A stretch of 64,000 nt of DNA from Burkholderia sp. Bp8963 (GTDB lineage Bacteria; Pseudomonadota; Gammaproteobacteria; Burkholderiales; Burkholderiaceae), in assembly GCF_003854275.1 (NCBI RefSeq), contig NZ_QTQP01000034.1:1-64000 (forward strand), given 5' to 3'. Numbering within the stretch: the first letter of the stretch is position 1; every line of letters begins with the position of its first letter. The translations under genes were made by a program, and so were the position numbers. Shown piece after piece: positions 8,078-16,804 of this stretch. Under the pieces are notes generated by a model. It was not told where the DNA came from, did no database searches, and was given only the letters and a program-made list of their open reading frames with translations.

Positions 8078-8752
8078 TTACAGCCAGCCGTTCCGGATGA
8101 ACTCCATGATCGAATAGCGGCGGTTCTCGAGTTCGTGGTGCCGAACGGCTTCGACGATGCGCGACACGCCGTCCGCATAAGGCGATGTGCCGTACACGCG
8201 GGATTCGAACTGCAGGCTGCAGGCGCCGTCTTCGATCCGTACCTGGTGGTATGCGTGGCGCGCCAGTTCGTCAGCGGGGATCTGCAGTTCGCCGCGCTGG
8301 ATTGCAGGGTCCCGCACCGAGCGAATCGCGTCGGGTGGCAGGCCGAGCGACTGGCCGATGCTGACCGCGGTGCCGGGCACCGACGACTTCGTCGCCTGAT
8401 GGGACTCGACCACGCTGATCGCGCAATCGCGAAAGAGGTGACCGCTGTTTTCGAGCATGCTCATGAACTTGAGCATCAGGATGTTCGTGTTCGGGCACAG
8501 CACGACCGGGAAGTCGTGCGACCCCGTCTCGACGTCGGAGCCGGTGGACAGCTCGACGAGCGGCGACGACGTCGCCCGGCACGCGGCGATCGCGGCCGGC
8601 AGTTCTCGGCCGGAGCCGGCGTGGACGACGATCGACCTGACGTCGACGCGCCCGCCGGCGGGCCACGGAATGACTTGATACGTACTGTCCAGCCTGTGCG
8701 AGCGGAGCAACTCGGTTGCCAGCTTGCCGGATCCCACGACGAGCACTTGCAT
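8078..8752 (-). CDS. DapB-like (dihydrodipicolinate reductase fold) protein
   Basis: A 224-residue protein with an N-terminal Rossmann start (MQVLVVGSGKLATELL) and a DapB-like C-terminal half. NTNILMLKFMSML followed by VVESHQATKSSVPGTA mirrors the DapB substrate loop (..EAHHRHKVDAPSGTA) with the lysine kept. True DapB catalyses the NAD(P)H-dependent step of lysine synthesis and is longer (~265 residues). The shorter first domain and divergent sequence suggest a paralogue acting on another imine or keto substrate. The start at 8752 is the only ATG before the Rossmann strand. It stands alone between the MoaF gene (convergent) and the lipoprotein gene. Confidence 0.6.
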   Translation of the reverse strand: MQVLVVGSGKLATELLRSHRLDSTYQVIPWPAGGRVDVRSIVVHAGSGRELPAAIAACRATSSPLVELSTGSDVETGSHDFPVVLCPNTNILMLKFMSMLENSGHLFRDCAISVVESHQATKSSVPGTAVSIGQSLGLPPDAIRSVRDPAIQRGELQIPADELARHAYHQVRIEDGACSLQFESRVYGTSPYADGVSRIVEAVRHHELENRRYSIMEFIRNGWL

Positions 8753-8889
8753 GTGTTTGAGCGAATGAGGTTCGAGGTTCGATCCCGGCGCGTTGCGCTC
8801 CGCTCGATCAAACGGCGCGATGCGCGAGCGGCCGGATCGGCTTTCGGCATTATGCCCAGATGCCGGTTCGCGCGTCTGGCGTGCGCGCG

Positions 8890-9651
8890 TCAGCTTGCCG
8901 ATACGTGCCGCAGCCAGCCGTTCGTCGCGCTCGTTGCCGCGAGCTGTTTCGCGATCGACCGCGCGAGCTTGCCCGTGACGGCCGACACCGTGTCGCGCCG
9001 CGTCTCCGACACGCCGTGCACGCCGCCGCTGACGGCCGCCGACGTCGCGAGGCGTCCTGCCGCCGCGCCGACGCCCGCGGTTTCGGCGATGCCGGGCATG
9101 CGTCCGCTGTCCGCATTGACGGAGAACGTGACGAGCGGCTGCGGCGTGCCGCGCGCCGGCTGGAACAGGACGGCCACCGACGCGCCCACTTCGCTTTTGC
9201 CCGCGCCGAGGCCGATCAGGATGCGGCGCCGGCGGTTGCCTGCGTCGAGCGTCTCGAACCGGCCCGTGACGATCAATGCGTCGCGGCCGGCCGGCACGGC
9301 GCCGTCCGCGCGCATCGCGGGGATGTCCAGCGATACGAGCTCGCGCACGAGTTCGTCGGCAAGCTGCTCGCGGGCTTTCAGCGCGGTCTGCTGCCGCTGT
9401 GTATCGGTCGACATGCCGTGCGCCATCGTCATCAGCTTGCTGGCCATCCCGCCATCGAGCCTGACATCGTCTGCGGTAATGTCGAACGTGGACACGTAGA
9501 CGACGTCCGCGTGAACCTGCGGCATCGCGCCGGCCGCCTGAATGCCGGCCGGCGTCGCGGCGCAACCGGTCGTGAAGAGCGCGCCGGCGATCAGCGCGGT
9601 GCCGGCAAGGCGCTTTGCGCGGGAGGCGAGAAAGTCGAGAGAAGCGTTCAT
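8890..9651 (-). CDS. DUF4410-type lipoprotein
   Basis: A 253-residue protein. The N-terminus (MNASLDFLASRAKRLAGTAL...) is a lipoprotein signal with lipobox LFTTGC|A at about residues 27-32, so it should be lipid-anchored in the envelope. The mature part begins VVYVSTFDITADDVRLDGG and continues with PAGRDALIVTGRFETLDAGNRRRR, a pattern of DUF4410 proteins; the glycine/alanine-rich middle (ILIGLGAGKSEVGA) fits too. I chose 9651 because longer upstream starts put 54 non-signal residues before the lipobox. No function is known; it is flanked by the DapB-like gene and a two-component system. Confidence 0.7.
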   Translation of the reverse strand: MNASLDFLASRAKRLAGTALIAGALFTTGCAATPAGIQAAGAMPQVHADVVYVSTFDITADDVRLDGGMASKLMTMAHGMSTDTQRQQTALKAREQLADELVRELVSLDIPAMRADGAVPAGRDALIVTGRFETLDAGNRRRRILIGLGAGKSEVGASVAVLFQPARGTPQPLVTFSVNADSGRMPGIAETAGVGAAAGRLATSAAVSGGVHGVSETRRDTVSAVTGKLARSIAKQLAATSATNGWLRHVSAS

Positions 9652-9856
9652 GTCGATGTCCGTGATCGGGTTGACGTTGCCGATACTTCCGCAATGATCA
9701 GGATCGCGAACTATCGGAGACTGTGTTTGAACGGTGGCGGGGCACTTTGGTCCGTGCGGTTGCGCAACGCTCAGGCGCAAGTATGCGGGGAGGTGTCGTG
9801 CGGCGCCACGCACGAATTATGTCGACGCATGTCGCGGCGTCACCGGCAAGCGGCCG

Positions 9857-11203
9857 TCACGCAGGCAGCGGCGCGCGCACCTGCACGGGCGGATCCAGCG
9901 GCAGTGCGACGACCGCTTCGAGACCGCCGCCGTCGCGGTCGCGGAACGTGAGCGAGCCGCCGTGCAGGCGCGCGATTCGTTCGACGATTGCGAGACCGAG
10001 GCCTGTGCCGCCCGCATGGCTGCGTGCGTTCGTGCCCCGGCTGAACGGTGCCTTGAGCCGTTCGAGTTCGGCGGCGCCGAGGCCCGTGCCGCGGTCGCAC
10101 ACCGCGACGCAGGCGCAGCCGTGCTGCATCCAGGTGCGCACGAGGAGGCCCGAGCGGCCGTAGACGACCGCGTTCTGCATCAGGTTCATCAGCAGCCGCA
10201 TCAGGCTCACGGGCCGGAACGCGAAGGGCCGCACGTTACCGTCGTCGAACGCGAATTCGTGGCCGAGCCCCGCGAAATCCGCGACGAGCTGCCCGACCAG
10301 CGCGTTCAGATCGCAGGTTTGCAGCGTTTCGCGCTCGCCGCTGCCCGCGTAGTCCATGAACTGCTGCAGGATCGTGTCGATCTGGTCCAGATAGGCGTCG
10401 GACGATGCCACCAGCGCATCGTTGCTGCCGCGCGGCAGCGCCATCGCGATCGCGAGACGCAGCTTGGTGAGCGGCGTGCGGATATCGTGCGAGACGCCGG
10501 CCAACATCAGCGCGCGCGTCGTCTCTTCCTGCCGCAGCGCATCGGTCATCTGGTTGAACGCGAGACTCACGTCCGCAATTTCAGTCGGGCCGTTGGTGGG
10601 CAGCGGCGGCGGCCGTTCGCCCGCGCTCACGCGGCGCGCTGCGCGCGCCAGTTCGGCGAGCGGCCGGTTCAGGTGACGCTGGATCAGGTAGCCGGTCAGC
10701 GCGGCGAGCAGCGCGAGGCCGAACGACAGCACGACGGCCGTCGTGATGCCGCTCGCCTGCGCGTCCGCCGCTATCGGCAGCGCTACCCAGACAGGCTGCC
10801 CTGCCACGTGCACGCGAATCCACAGACGATCCTCGTCGCCCGATTGCCAGCGCACCGGCTGATCGGGCGGCAGGTGGCGCTCGAGCGCCCGCATGAAGAC
10901 GTCGCGCTGCCAGGACTGGAACAGCCTGAGCAGATTCGGCGGACGGGGCGGGTCCGCCGGCGGCGGGGCCGTCTGCGCACCGAGCCGGGCGGCCACCGCG
11001 CTGCCCGTTTCGGGCGGCACGCTCGCGAGCGTGCGGTCGAGCAGCGTCACATAGTTCGCAAAGACGATCGACGCGCGCTCGACGCGCGGGCGCTGCACGT
11101 AATGCAGCAGGACGACGAGCGAACAGGCAAGCGACAGCGCAACGAGCGCGACCAGCAACGCGATGTTGCGCGACATCAGCGAGCGCGGCAGCAGGCGTCG
11201 CAT
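9857..11203 (-). CDS. EnvZ-type sensor histidine kinase
   Basis: A 448-residue membrane kinase. Order: TM1 (about 13-34), a periplasmic domain of about 120 residues, TM2 (about 158-180), HAMP (about 180-235), HisKA with the phospho-acceptor His239 in GVSHDIRTPLTKL, and HATPase with NLMQNAVVYG, DRGTGLG and GGTGLGLAIVERI. It should autophosphorylate and pass the phosphate to the response regulator encoded just upstream. The ATG overlaps the regulator's stop by one base (TGATG), so the pair is translationally coupled. The periplasmic domain is proline-rich (QTAPPPADPPRPP) and gives no hint of the signal. Confidence 0.93.
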   Translation of the reverse strand: MRRLLPRSLMSRNIALLVALVALSLACSLVVLLHYVQRPRVERASIVFANYVTLLDRTLASVPPETGSAVAARLGAQTAPPPADPPRPPNLLRLFQSWQRDVFMRALERHLPPDQPVRWQSGDEDRLWIRVHVAGQPVWVALPIAADAQASGITTAVVLSFGLALLAALTGYLIQRHLNRPLAELARAARRVSAGERPPPLPTNGPTEIADVSLAFNQMTDALRQEETTRALMLAGVSHDIRTPLTKLRLAIAMALPRGSNDALVASSDAYLDQIDTILQQFMDYAGSGERETLQTCDLNALVGQLVADFAGLGHEFAFDDGNVRPFAFRPVSLMRLLMNLMQNAVVYGRSGLLVRTWMQHGCACVAVCDRGTGLGAAELERLKAPFSRGTNARSHAGGTGLGLAIVERIARLHGGSLTFRDRDGGGLEAVVALPLDPPVQVRAPLPA

Positions 11204-11916
11204 CACGGTTCGACGCCGGCCACCAGCATGTAGCCGATGCCCCAGACGGTCTTGATGAAGCGCGGCTTGGCCGGATCGTCCTCGACGATCTGGCGCAGCC
11301 GCAGGATCTGCACGTCGACGCTGCGGTCGAGCGCCTGGTGGTCGCGCCCGCGCGCGCGGGCGAGCAGGTTCTCGCGGCTCACCGCGCGGTTCGGCGACGA
11401 GCCGAGCGCGTGCAGCAACAGCATCTGGGCCGAATGCACGTCGACCGGCGTGCCGTCGCGGCACAGCGTCTGCTGGCCGACGTCGAACGTGAAATCGCCG
11501 AAGCGCAGCCGCTGTGCAGTCACCGTCGGTTCGCCCGCCGCCATCTTCTGGCGCCGGAGCAGCGCGCGGACGCGGGCGACCAGCTCGTCGGGGAGGAACG
11601 GCTTCGCGAGGTAGTCGTCGGCGCCCGTTTCGAGGCCGACGACCTTGTCCGCCGCGTCGCCTTTCGCGGTGACCATCAGGATCGGCAGCGTGTGTCCTTC
11701 CGCGCGCAGCCGGCGGCAGACGCTGAGGCCGTCCTCGGGCTCCATCATCAGGTCGAGCACCAGCAGGTCGTAGGGCTCGCGCTGCAGCAGGCGGTCGAGC
11801 CGCTTGCCGTCGGCCACCGCGCGGACCTGGAAGCCGTGCGCGCTCAGGAAGCGTTGCAGCATGTTGCGCAACTCCGCCTCGTCGTCGAGCACGATGATTC
11901 TGGGTGTTTGCTCCAT
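11203..11916 (-). CDS. OmpR-family response regulator
   Basis: A 237-residue regulator. The receiver domain has acidic pocket D11-D12, phospho-acceptor D55 (LLVLDLMM), T83 and K105. The C-terminal winged helix (about 135-232) carries RFGDFTFDVGQQTL and the recognition region SVDVQILRLRQIVEDDP. It is the partner of the kinase encoded immediately downstream. OmpR-type regulators bind direct repeats about one helical turn apart, and such a repeat (12581-12600) lies upstream of the nearby desaturase gene. That link is inference. Confidence 0.93.
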   Translation of the reverse strand: MEQTPRIIVLDDEAELRNMLQRFLSAHGFQVRAVADGKRLDRLLQREPYDLLVLDLMMEPEDGLSVCRRLRAEGHTLPILMVTAKGDAADKVVGLETGADDYLAKPFLPDELVARVRALLRRQKMAAGEPTVTAQRLRFGDFTFDVGQQTLCRDGTPVDVHSAQMLLLHALGSSPNRAVSRENLLARARGRDHQALDRSVDVQILRLRQIVEDDPAKPRFIKTVWGIGYMLVAGVEP

Positions 11917-11970
11917 CGGCTGCCTCCGGCGCGGGTCGTGCGATCGGGTTGTCGTCTGTCGCTATCGTCG

Positions 11971-12273
11971 CTATCGGGCCGCCATGCGCTGACGCAGGAA
12001 CGCTTCGATCTGCGCGACGGTCACGTAACCGTTTTGCTGCGTGTCGATCTCGTCGAAATGCTGCGCGACCATCGGCATCCCGAGCGCGGCCTGCTGGCGG
12101 GTGAGCTTGCCGTCGTGCGTGGTGTTCGCGGCGGCGAAGCGGGTTTCGAGCTGGGCCATCGCGCGCTCGACGCGTGCGCCGGCGGCCGCGCGCGGCGCGG
12201 CGTCCTGCGCCGATGCCGCTGCAGAAACAATACACAAAACGACGAGGGCAATCATCTTCTTGACGGACTTCAC
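11971..12273 (-). CDS. small secreted EF-hand protein
   Basis: A 100-residue protein starting at a GTG (12273) with an ideal AAGGAG ribosome site 7 bp upstream; the longer frame begins before that site and is rejected. A signal peptide (VKSVKKMIALVVLCIVSAAASA-Q) directs it to the periplasm. Two EF-hand-like loops follow: one around THDGKLTRQQA and one DTQQNGYVTVAQIE, the second the better match to the Dx[DN]xDG pattern. It probably binds calcium or another divalent cation. It lies 54 bp upstream of the response-regulator gene on the same strand, so it may report cation status to that system or be its target (inference). Confidence 0.75.
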   Translation of the reverse strand: MKSVKKMIALVVLCIVSAAASAQDAAPRAAAGARVERAMAQLETRFAAANTTHDGKLTRQQAALGMPMVAQHFDEIDTQQNGYVTVAQIEAFLRQRMAAR

Positions 12274-12711
12274 GGGTTTCTCCTTGAGGGGTGAGGGGCC
12301 GGCATTACGCGCCGGCAAGCGGTTGATGAAACGGATCGGTTCGGGAACACGCAGTCGCGTGTCGATGGAGCGAACTTTAGGGTGCTCGGACGAGCCCGTC
12401 TCGTCATAAAAGATGTCACCCGGTTACACGCGGCGGGCGGCGTCCGGTCTGACGAATGCGCGTGTCGGCCGTGCGGGCGGCGTGAGTCCGCCGCGTGGCG
12501 GGCCGGTCGTCGAGCGACGCCATCGCAGGCGCGTATCCGCACACAGCGGCACGACCATCGCGCACCGCTTGCCCGCACGTTGTCGCGACATGTGGCGACA
12601 CATTTCGCGCATGGCCTTTCCCATCCCGCGCCACTACAGTGCCGTTCATTCGACACGCCGGCGGCTCGTGCCGCAGCGAGCGTGCCGCTTCAACGGAAGG
12701 AACTGCCCATC
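12274..12711. other. 438-bp divergent intergenic region
   Basis: No convincing gene is present; all open frames here run through the flanking starts without coding character. It must hold the promoters for the EF-hand/two-component genes (leftward) and the desaturase (rightward). The clearest structure is the tandem 10-bp repeat at 12581-12600. Confidence 0.6.
12581..12600. promoter_or_regulatory. tandem 10-bp repeat, candidate response-regulator site
   Basis: TGTCGCGACA (a perfect palindrome) is followed directly by TGTGGCGACA, differing at one base. Two half-sites with a 10-bp period are the typical layout for OmpR-family regulators. It lies 112 bp upstream of the desaturase start and about 670 bp from the OmpR-type regulator gene. 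Confidence 0.4.
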
Positions 12712-13617
12712 ATGCTCACGACAGGAAAACTCGCGCATTTCGTCACACTGTTCATCGTCGCCGTATCGTTCGTCGAGGCGGCCGTGCTCACCTGGCGGCG
12801 CAGCCGGCAGGCCGCGCCGTTCGACTGGGGCGAGGTCTGGCTCTCGCTCGCGGATCTCGCCGGGCGCAAGCTGCTCGCGCTGGTGCCGTTCTCGCTCGCT
12901 GCGCCCGTCTTCGAGTTCGCGTGGGCGCACCGCCTGTTCACGATACGGCTCGACAGCGTTGCGCTCGCGCTGCTCGTGTTCGTCGGCCAGGAGTTCTGCT
13001 ACTACTGGTATCACCGCGCGTCGCACCGGATCCGGTTCTTCTGGGCGACCCACGCCGTCCATCATTCGCCGAACCAGTTGACGCTGTCGTCCGCGTTCCG
13101 GCTCGGCTGGACCAGCAAGCTTGCCGGCGCGGCGATGTTCTTCACGCCGCTCGTCTGGCTCGGCGTGCGTCCGGAGGCCGTGCTCGCGATCCTGTCGTTC
13201 AACCTGCTGTATCAGTTCTGGCTGCACAACACGTGGATACCGAAGCTCGGCTGGCTCGAATACGTGTTCAACACGCCGTCCGCGCACCGCGTCCATCACG
13301 CGTCGAATCTCGACTACCTCGATGCGAATTACGGTGGCGTGCTGATCGTGTTCGACCGGCTGTTCGGCACCTATGTCGCGGAGCGCGCCGACGAGCCGTG
13401 CCGCTTCGGGCTCGTGACGCCCACGCGCTCGCGCAATCCGCTCGTCGTCGAACTCGAGCATTGGGCGAGCCTTGCGCGCGACGTCGCGACGGCGCGCGAC
13501 CCGTGGACCGCCGCGCGTTTCGTATTGATGCCGCCGGGCTGGCGCCCGGGCGAAGGGGCCGAAACGACGGAAGCGTTGCGCAGGCGCAGTCTCGTGGCCG
13601 TGCGGACGGACAGGTAA
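12712..13617 (+). CDS. sterol desaturase / fatty acid hydroxylase family membrane protein
   Basis: A 301-residue integral membrane di-iron protein. Hydrophobic segments near residues 5-25, 45-65, 80-100 and 135-165 surround the family's histidine clusters: YHRASHRIRFFWATHAVHHS (about 103-122) and HRVHHASNLDYLDANYGG (about 190-207). These His residues bind the iron pair that hydroxylates or desaturates lipid substrates with O2. The ATG at 12712 has GGAAGG about 12 bp upstream; a longer frame extends back to 12382 but lacks coding character. It may be controlled through the repeat at 12581. The substrate, perhaps a hopanoid, ornithine lipid or fatty acid, is not determinable here. Confidence 0.85.
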   Translation: MLTTGKLAHFVTLFIVAVSFVEAAVLTWRRSRQAAPFDWGEVWLSLADLAGRKLLALVPFSLAAPVFEFAWAHRLFTIRLDSVALALLVFVGQEFCYYWYHRASHRIRFFWATHAVHHSPNQLTLSSAFRLGWTSKLAGAAMFFTPLVWLGVRPEAVLAILSFNLLYQFWLHNTWIPKLGWLEYVFNTPSAHRVHHASNLDYLDANYGGVLIVFDRLFGTYVAERADEPCRFGLVTPTRSRNPLVVELEHWASLARDVATARDPWTAARFVLMPPGWRPGEGAETTEALRRRSLVAVRTDR

Positions 13618-13744
13618 GCGGTTAGCGGTACGCGTGCGCGTTGCCTGCCGGCGGCGTTCGCGCGTACGCTGGAGCCGCGAACGGCCGCGCGCCTGCGGCC
13701 GCGGCAACGGTGCAACCGGACGACGGATAAAGGAGGGGGAATCG

Positions 13745-14458
13745 ATGGAAACGGGCACGATTGACAGGGTGGTCGCGATCACTGGCGGGTTCGGCCAGCT
13801 CGGCCTCGCGACAGGCGCATGGCTGGGCGCGCGTGGTGCACGCATCGCGCTGATCGGACGGGGCGCGGCTCCGGCGGCAGCGGAGCTGCCCGCGGGGCTC
13901 GGCGGTGCGCGCCGCATCGGCGGCGTGGATCTCGTCGACGCGCGGGCCGCCGTTCAGGCACTCGACGATGTGCATCAGACATTTGGCCGGCTCGATGCGT
14001 TGCTCAACATCGCGGGCGCATTCGCGTGGGAGACCGTGGCCGACGGCGACGCGGCCACCTGGGACCGGATGTACGAACTCAACGTGAAGACCGCGCTGAA
14101 TGCGTCGAAGGCGGCGCTGCCGCATCTGTTGCGCGGTTCGTCGGGGCGCATCGTCAACATCGGCGCGGGCGCGGCGCTCCGTGCGGGGCCCGGCATGGGC
14201 GCCTATGCGGCCGCGAAGGCGGGCGTGGCGCGGCTGACTGAGGCGCTCGCGGCGGAGCTGCGCGATACGGGCGTGACGGTCAACGCGATCGCGCCGAGCA
14301 TCATCGACACGCCGCAGAACCGCAAGGACATACCCGACGCGGATTTCACGCGCTGGGTTCAACCGCACGAGATTGCGGCGACGATCGCATTCCTGCTGTC
14401 GGCCGATGCGCAGGCGATTCGCGGCGCGACGATTCCGGTAAACGGGCGGGTCGCGTAG
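13745..14458 (+). CDS. SDR-family oxidoreductase
   Basis: A 237-residue short-chain dehydrogenase. The coenzyme motif is TGGFGQLGLAT near residue 14, NIAGAF follows at about 90, and the catalytic YAAAK sits in GMGAYAAAKAGVARL. The end (SADAQAIRGATIPVNGRVA) is typical of classical SDRs. A strong AAAGGAGGGGG ribosome site precedes the ATG at 13745. It follows the desaturase gene by 127 bp on the same strand and may be co-transcribed, which would suggest a shared lipid substrate, but nothing proves this. It uses NAD(P)(H); substrate unknown. Confidence 0.88.
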   Translation: METGTIDRVVAITGGFGQLGLATGAWLGARGARIALIGRGAAPAAAELPAGLGGARRIGGVDLVDARAAVQALDDVHQTFGRLDALLNIAGAFAWETVADGDAATWDRMYELNVKTALNASKAALPHLLRGSSGRIVNIGAGAALRAGPGMGAYAAAKAGVARLTEALAAELRDTGVTVNAIAPSIIDTPQNRKDIPDADFTRWVQPHEIAATIAFLLSADAQAIRGATIPVNGRVA

Positions 14459-14764
14459 CCCGGCCGAATCCGCCAATCGCGATTCGCGAATTCTTTAAAC
14501 AAGAAAAATGAAGTTCATTCATGATCAATTCCGCCATTTTCAAAATTCTTGTACAGGAATCGGAATTTTCTGATTGTGCGGCATCCGGGATTACAGGATC
14601 ATTAACGCATCTCAGGAAAACGAAAAGTAAATCCGGGCCAAATCATGTATCTCATCGAATAAATCACCGGCGCGAACGGGGAAAATTCGCGCGGTAACGC
14701 CACTTCAACAAAAAATCGACTGATACCGGTCCGGCATGCGCAGCAGGCTGAAATGACCGCCTGG
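14459..14764. other. 306-bp AT-rich convergent intergenic region
   Basis: No gene is seen. The stretch is much richer in A+T than its neighbours. A GC-rich hairpin, CCGGCGCGAA/TTCGCGCGG around 14667-14694, sits between the two converging genes and may help terminate transcription, although no strong T-tract follows on either strand. Confidence 0.5.
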
Positions 14765-15283
14765 TCAGTGCCGCCGCATTCCGCCGGCCCCACTCATTCC
14801 GCCGAACCGATGCATTCCGCCAAACCCGCGGAACCCGCCGACGGGAAACGGACCGCGGTGAAAGCCTGCCCCCATTGGCGTACCGAAGCGGTGGTGATCC
14901 ATTGGATGGACGTGACCGAAGTGATCGAAGTGATCGACGCGACGAAAATGGTGGAAGCGATGGAATCGGTCGACAAAGATGAAACTCACGCCTGCGCCGA
15001 CGAAGAGTGGCGGCCCCCAATACCACGGGTCTGGGTAGGGATACGCTGCGAGCGGATACCACATGACGCTACCGTCAGGACTCTGTACGATCTGCCATGT
15101 TCCGTCGCTTTGCAGGCATGCGCGCCCTACGACCTGTTGCACCGTGCCGTCGATTTCCGCCTGCCCGACGACCGCGCGGCAGCTGGCGCTGTAGTCCGCC
15201 GAATCGTCATAAACCTGTGCAAAGGCAGACACGGAAAGGCCGAGGCAGACGAGACCTGTCCCGAAACGAAGTACGTTGCGCAT
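14765..15283 (-). CDS. secreted His/Phe/Gly-rich protein
   Basis: A 172-residue protein. I chose the start at 15283 because GCAGGAG lies 6 bp upstream and the signal peptide (MRNVLRFGTGLVCLGLSVSAFA-Q) begins there. The mature N-terminal part has two Cys (SCRAVVG.. and GRACLQSDG) and a repeat-like segment GTWQIVQSPDGSVMWYP. After a short hydrophobic stretch (GPPLFVGAGVSFIFV) comes a tail very rich in His, Phe and Arg, then Gly and Met. The His tail could bind copper, nickel or zinc. The nearby cupredoxin gene supports, but does not prove, a metal role. I recognise no named family. Confidence 0.7.
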   Translation of the reverse strand: MRNVLRFGTGLVCLGLSVSAFAQVYDDSADYSASCRAVVGQAEIDGTVQQVVGRACLQSDGTWQIVQSPDGSVMWYPLAAYPYPDPWYWGPPLFVGAGVSFIFVDRFHRFHHFRRVDHFDHFGHVHPMDHHRFGTPMGAGFHRGPFPVGGFRGFGGMHRFGGMSGAGGMRRH

Positions 15284-15478
15284 GATCGGCTCCTGCAATG
15301 ATTCCGGCCACTTGACGCGCGCGGAGAGCCAGTGGCGGCGCCCGGCGTCTGGTGTGCCGGTGCCGTTTCTTGACGCGGCATGAGCAGTCTGCTGCTTTGT
15401 ATGTCGCCGCCTGCGGAGTAAACGATTTAGCGCACCGGGTTATTCCATGAGGCGGTACACATCGACGTCGGCGCGGTA

Positions 15479-15976
15479 TCAGTGTCGCGACCGCAGTTGC
15501 CGTCGGGCGACGTGGTACATCGTTGCCGCCGTGATTCCAAACACCAGATGAGCCACCAGCGTGATCACGCCGCGAACCGGAATGAACCACGGGAAGATCG
15601 CAGTGAATACGTGCAGGTTGACGCCGTAGAGGACGAGTCCAAACGCACTCCCCGCGAGTAGAGCCGACCGAAGCGACATGTTTCGGATCGCTTTCGCCAA
15701 CACGATGGTGTAGGCAAGCGAAAGTGACAGATGGACTATTGTTGCCACCCCCATGACCAGCGGATCGAAGTCGGCGGGTTGTGCGAACAGGCGTTGACCC
15801 ATCACGATGGCTGCCGTGAGGCGCGCGTCGCGAAACAGGTTCTGCATCGCGTCTTCGCCGGCGAACCACCAGAGCAGCAGTTCTGCGACGGTCGACCCGA
15901 CAGCCGCACCAAGTGCCGCGCAGAGAATCGGGACAGGACTGGCTGCATTCAATCGTTTTCCGGAGGGGCGATCCAT
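15479..15976 (-). CDS. small four-helix membrane protein
   Basis: A 165-residue protein with about four hydrophobic helices (PILCAALGAAVGSTVAELLLWW, LVMGVATIVHLSLSLAYTIVLA, SALLAGSAFGLVLYGVNLHVF and GVITLVAHLVFGITAATMYHVA). I place the start at MDRPSGKRLN; an upstream ATG at 16030 would add 18 residues and neither has a good ribosome site. A conserved-looking DARLTAAIVMGQRLF loop lies between helices 1 and 2. Function unknown. It is divergent from the cupredoxin gene. Confidence 0.65.
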   Translation of the reverse strand: MDRPSGKRLNAASPVPILCAALGAAVGSTVAELLLWWFAGEDAMQNLFRDARLTAAIVMGQRLFAQPADFDPLVMGVATIVHLSLSLAYTIVLAKAIRNMSLRSALLAGSAFGLVLYGVNLHVFTAIFPWFIPVRGVITLVAHLVFGITAATMYHVARRQLRSRH

Positions 15977-16232
15977 GGAAGCATTGATTCGGAGTGCGGC
16001 CGAGCCGATTCGGATCATTCTATGCGACACGTTCGATGCACGTTCCTTCTCGTTTGCACCCGCCTCGCTCAGGAATAAGCTGCCCTCGACGCGCGTTTAC
16101 TGCACATATCGCCCGCCGCATAAAGCATTCATGCCGTCGCTCAGGCAGGCGTGCTTGCGTGCTGGACAATCTCGCGCACGGCAATCGCGCGACACTCGGC
16201 AGGCGCAACGTTCCGCTCTCAAGGAGGCAGCC

Positions 16233-16649
16233 ATGCGTGTCGATTACAGAATCGCCATCCTCGTCGGTGTGTTCGCGCTCGGGACAACATCACATGCGAG
16301 CCGGGCCCAGCAAACCGTCAATGCAACGTTGCTGTCGAATTCGATCGAGCTCCAGACGCACAACGTGAAATCGGGTCGCGTCACGCTCGACGTGAAGAAT
16401 GTCGCGGACAACAACATGGAGCACGAACTCGTCGTGCTGAAGACAGACCTTGCCGACGATGCGCTGCCCGTCAGCAAAGGGCAGGTGCTGGAACGCAAGC
16501 TGAAAAAGATCGGCGAGGTCGAGGACATCGCACCGGGCAAGAGCAAGCGCGTGTCATTCAAGCTCGCACCCGGCCGCTACGCGCTGATCTGCAACAAGCC
16601 AGGGCACTATGAAGCAGGCATGCACACGGTACTTGTCGTGGCGCCGTGA
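16233..16649 (+). CDS. periplasmic cupredoxin-like protein
   Basis: A 138-residue protein with a signal peptide (MRVDYRIAILVGVFALGTTSHASRA) and a cupredoxin fold. Copper ligands fit a type 1 site: His in NNMEHELVVL, then Cys, His and Met in CNKPGHYEAGM. An AAGGAGG ribosome site 9 bp upstream fixes the start at 16233. It could shuttle electrons or carry copper in the periplasm. A strong terminator lies 15 bp after its stop. The His-rich protein and the membrane protein nearby suggest a small metal-related neighbourhood (inference). Confidence 0.85.
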   Translation: MRVDYRIAILVGVFALGTTSHASRAQQTVNATLLSNSIELQTHNVKSGRVTLDVKNVADNNMEHELVVLKTDLADDALPVSKGQVLERKLKKIGEVEDIAPGKSKRVSFKLAPGRYALICNKPGHYEAGMHTVLVVAP

Positions 16650-16663
16650 ATCATGACGCTCAT

Positions 16664-16704
16664 CCGGCGCATCGACTGGCATTCGGTCGGCGCCGGTATT
16701 TTTT
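16664..16704 (+). terminator. intrinsic terminator after the cupredoxin gene
   Basis: A 7-bp perfect stem CCGGCGC/GCGCCGG (16664-16670 and 16690-16696), with an inner CGAC/GTCG stem, is followed by TA and six T residues (16699-16704). Confidence 0.8.
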
Positions 16705-16804
16705 CATTTCCGTGGTGAATTGCAATTGATCCTCAGGCCACGTTTGCGTCAGGGTATATAGCCGACATGCGCTGAGGGATCGGCTTTCGATGTAGGGCCG
16801 CCGG

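Noticed and set aside
9857..12235. A 792-residue open frame joining the kinase to upstream sequence
   Set aside because: The part before residue 345 is an antisense/out-of-frame shadow of the response regulator; the kinase has a good coupled ATG at 11203.
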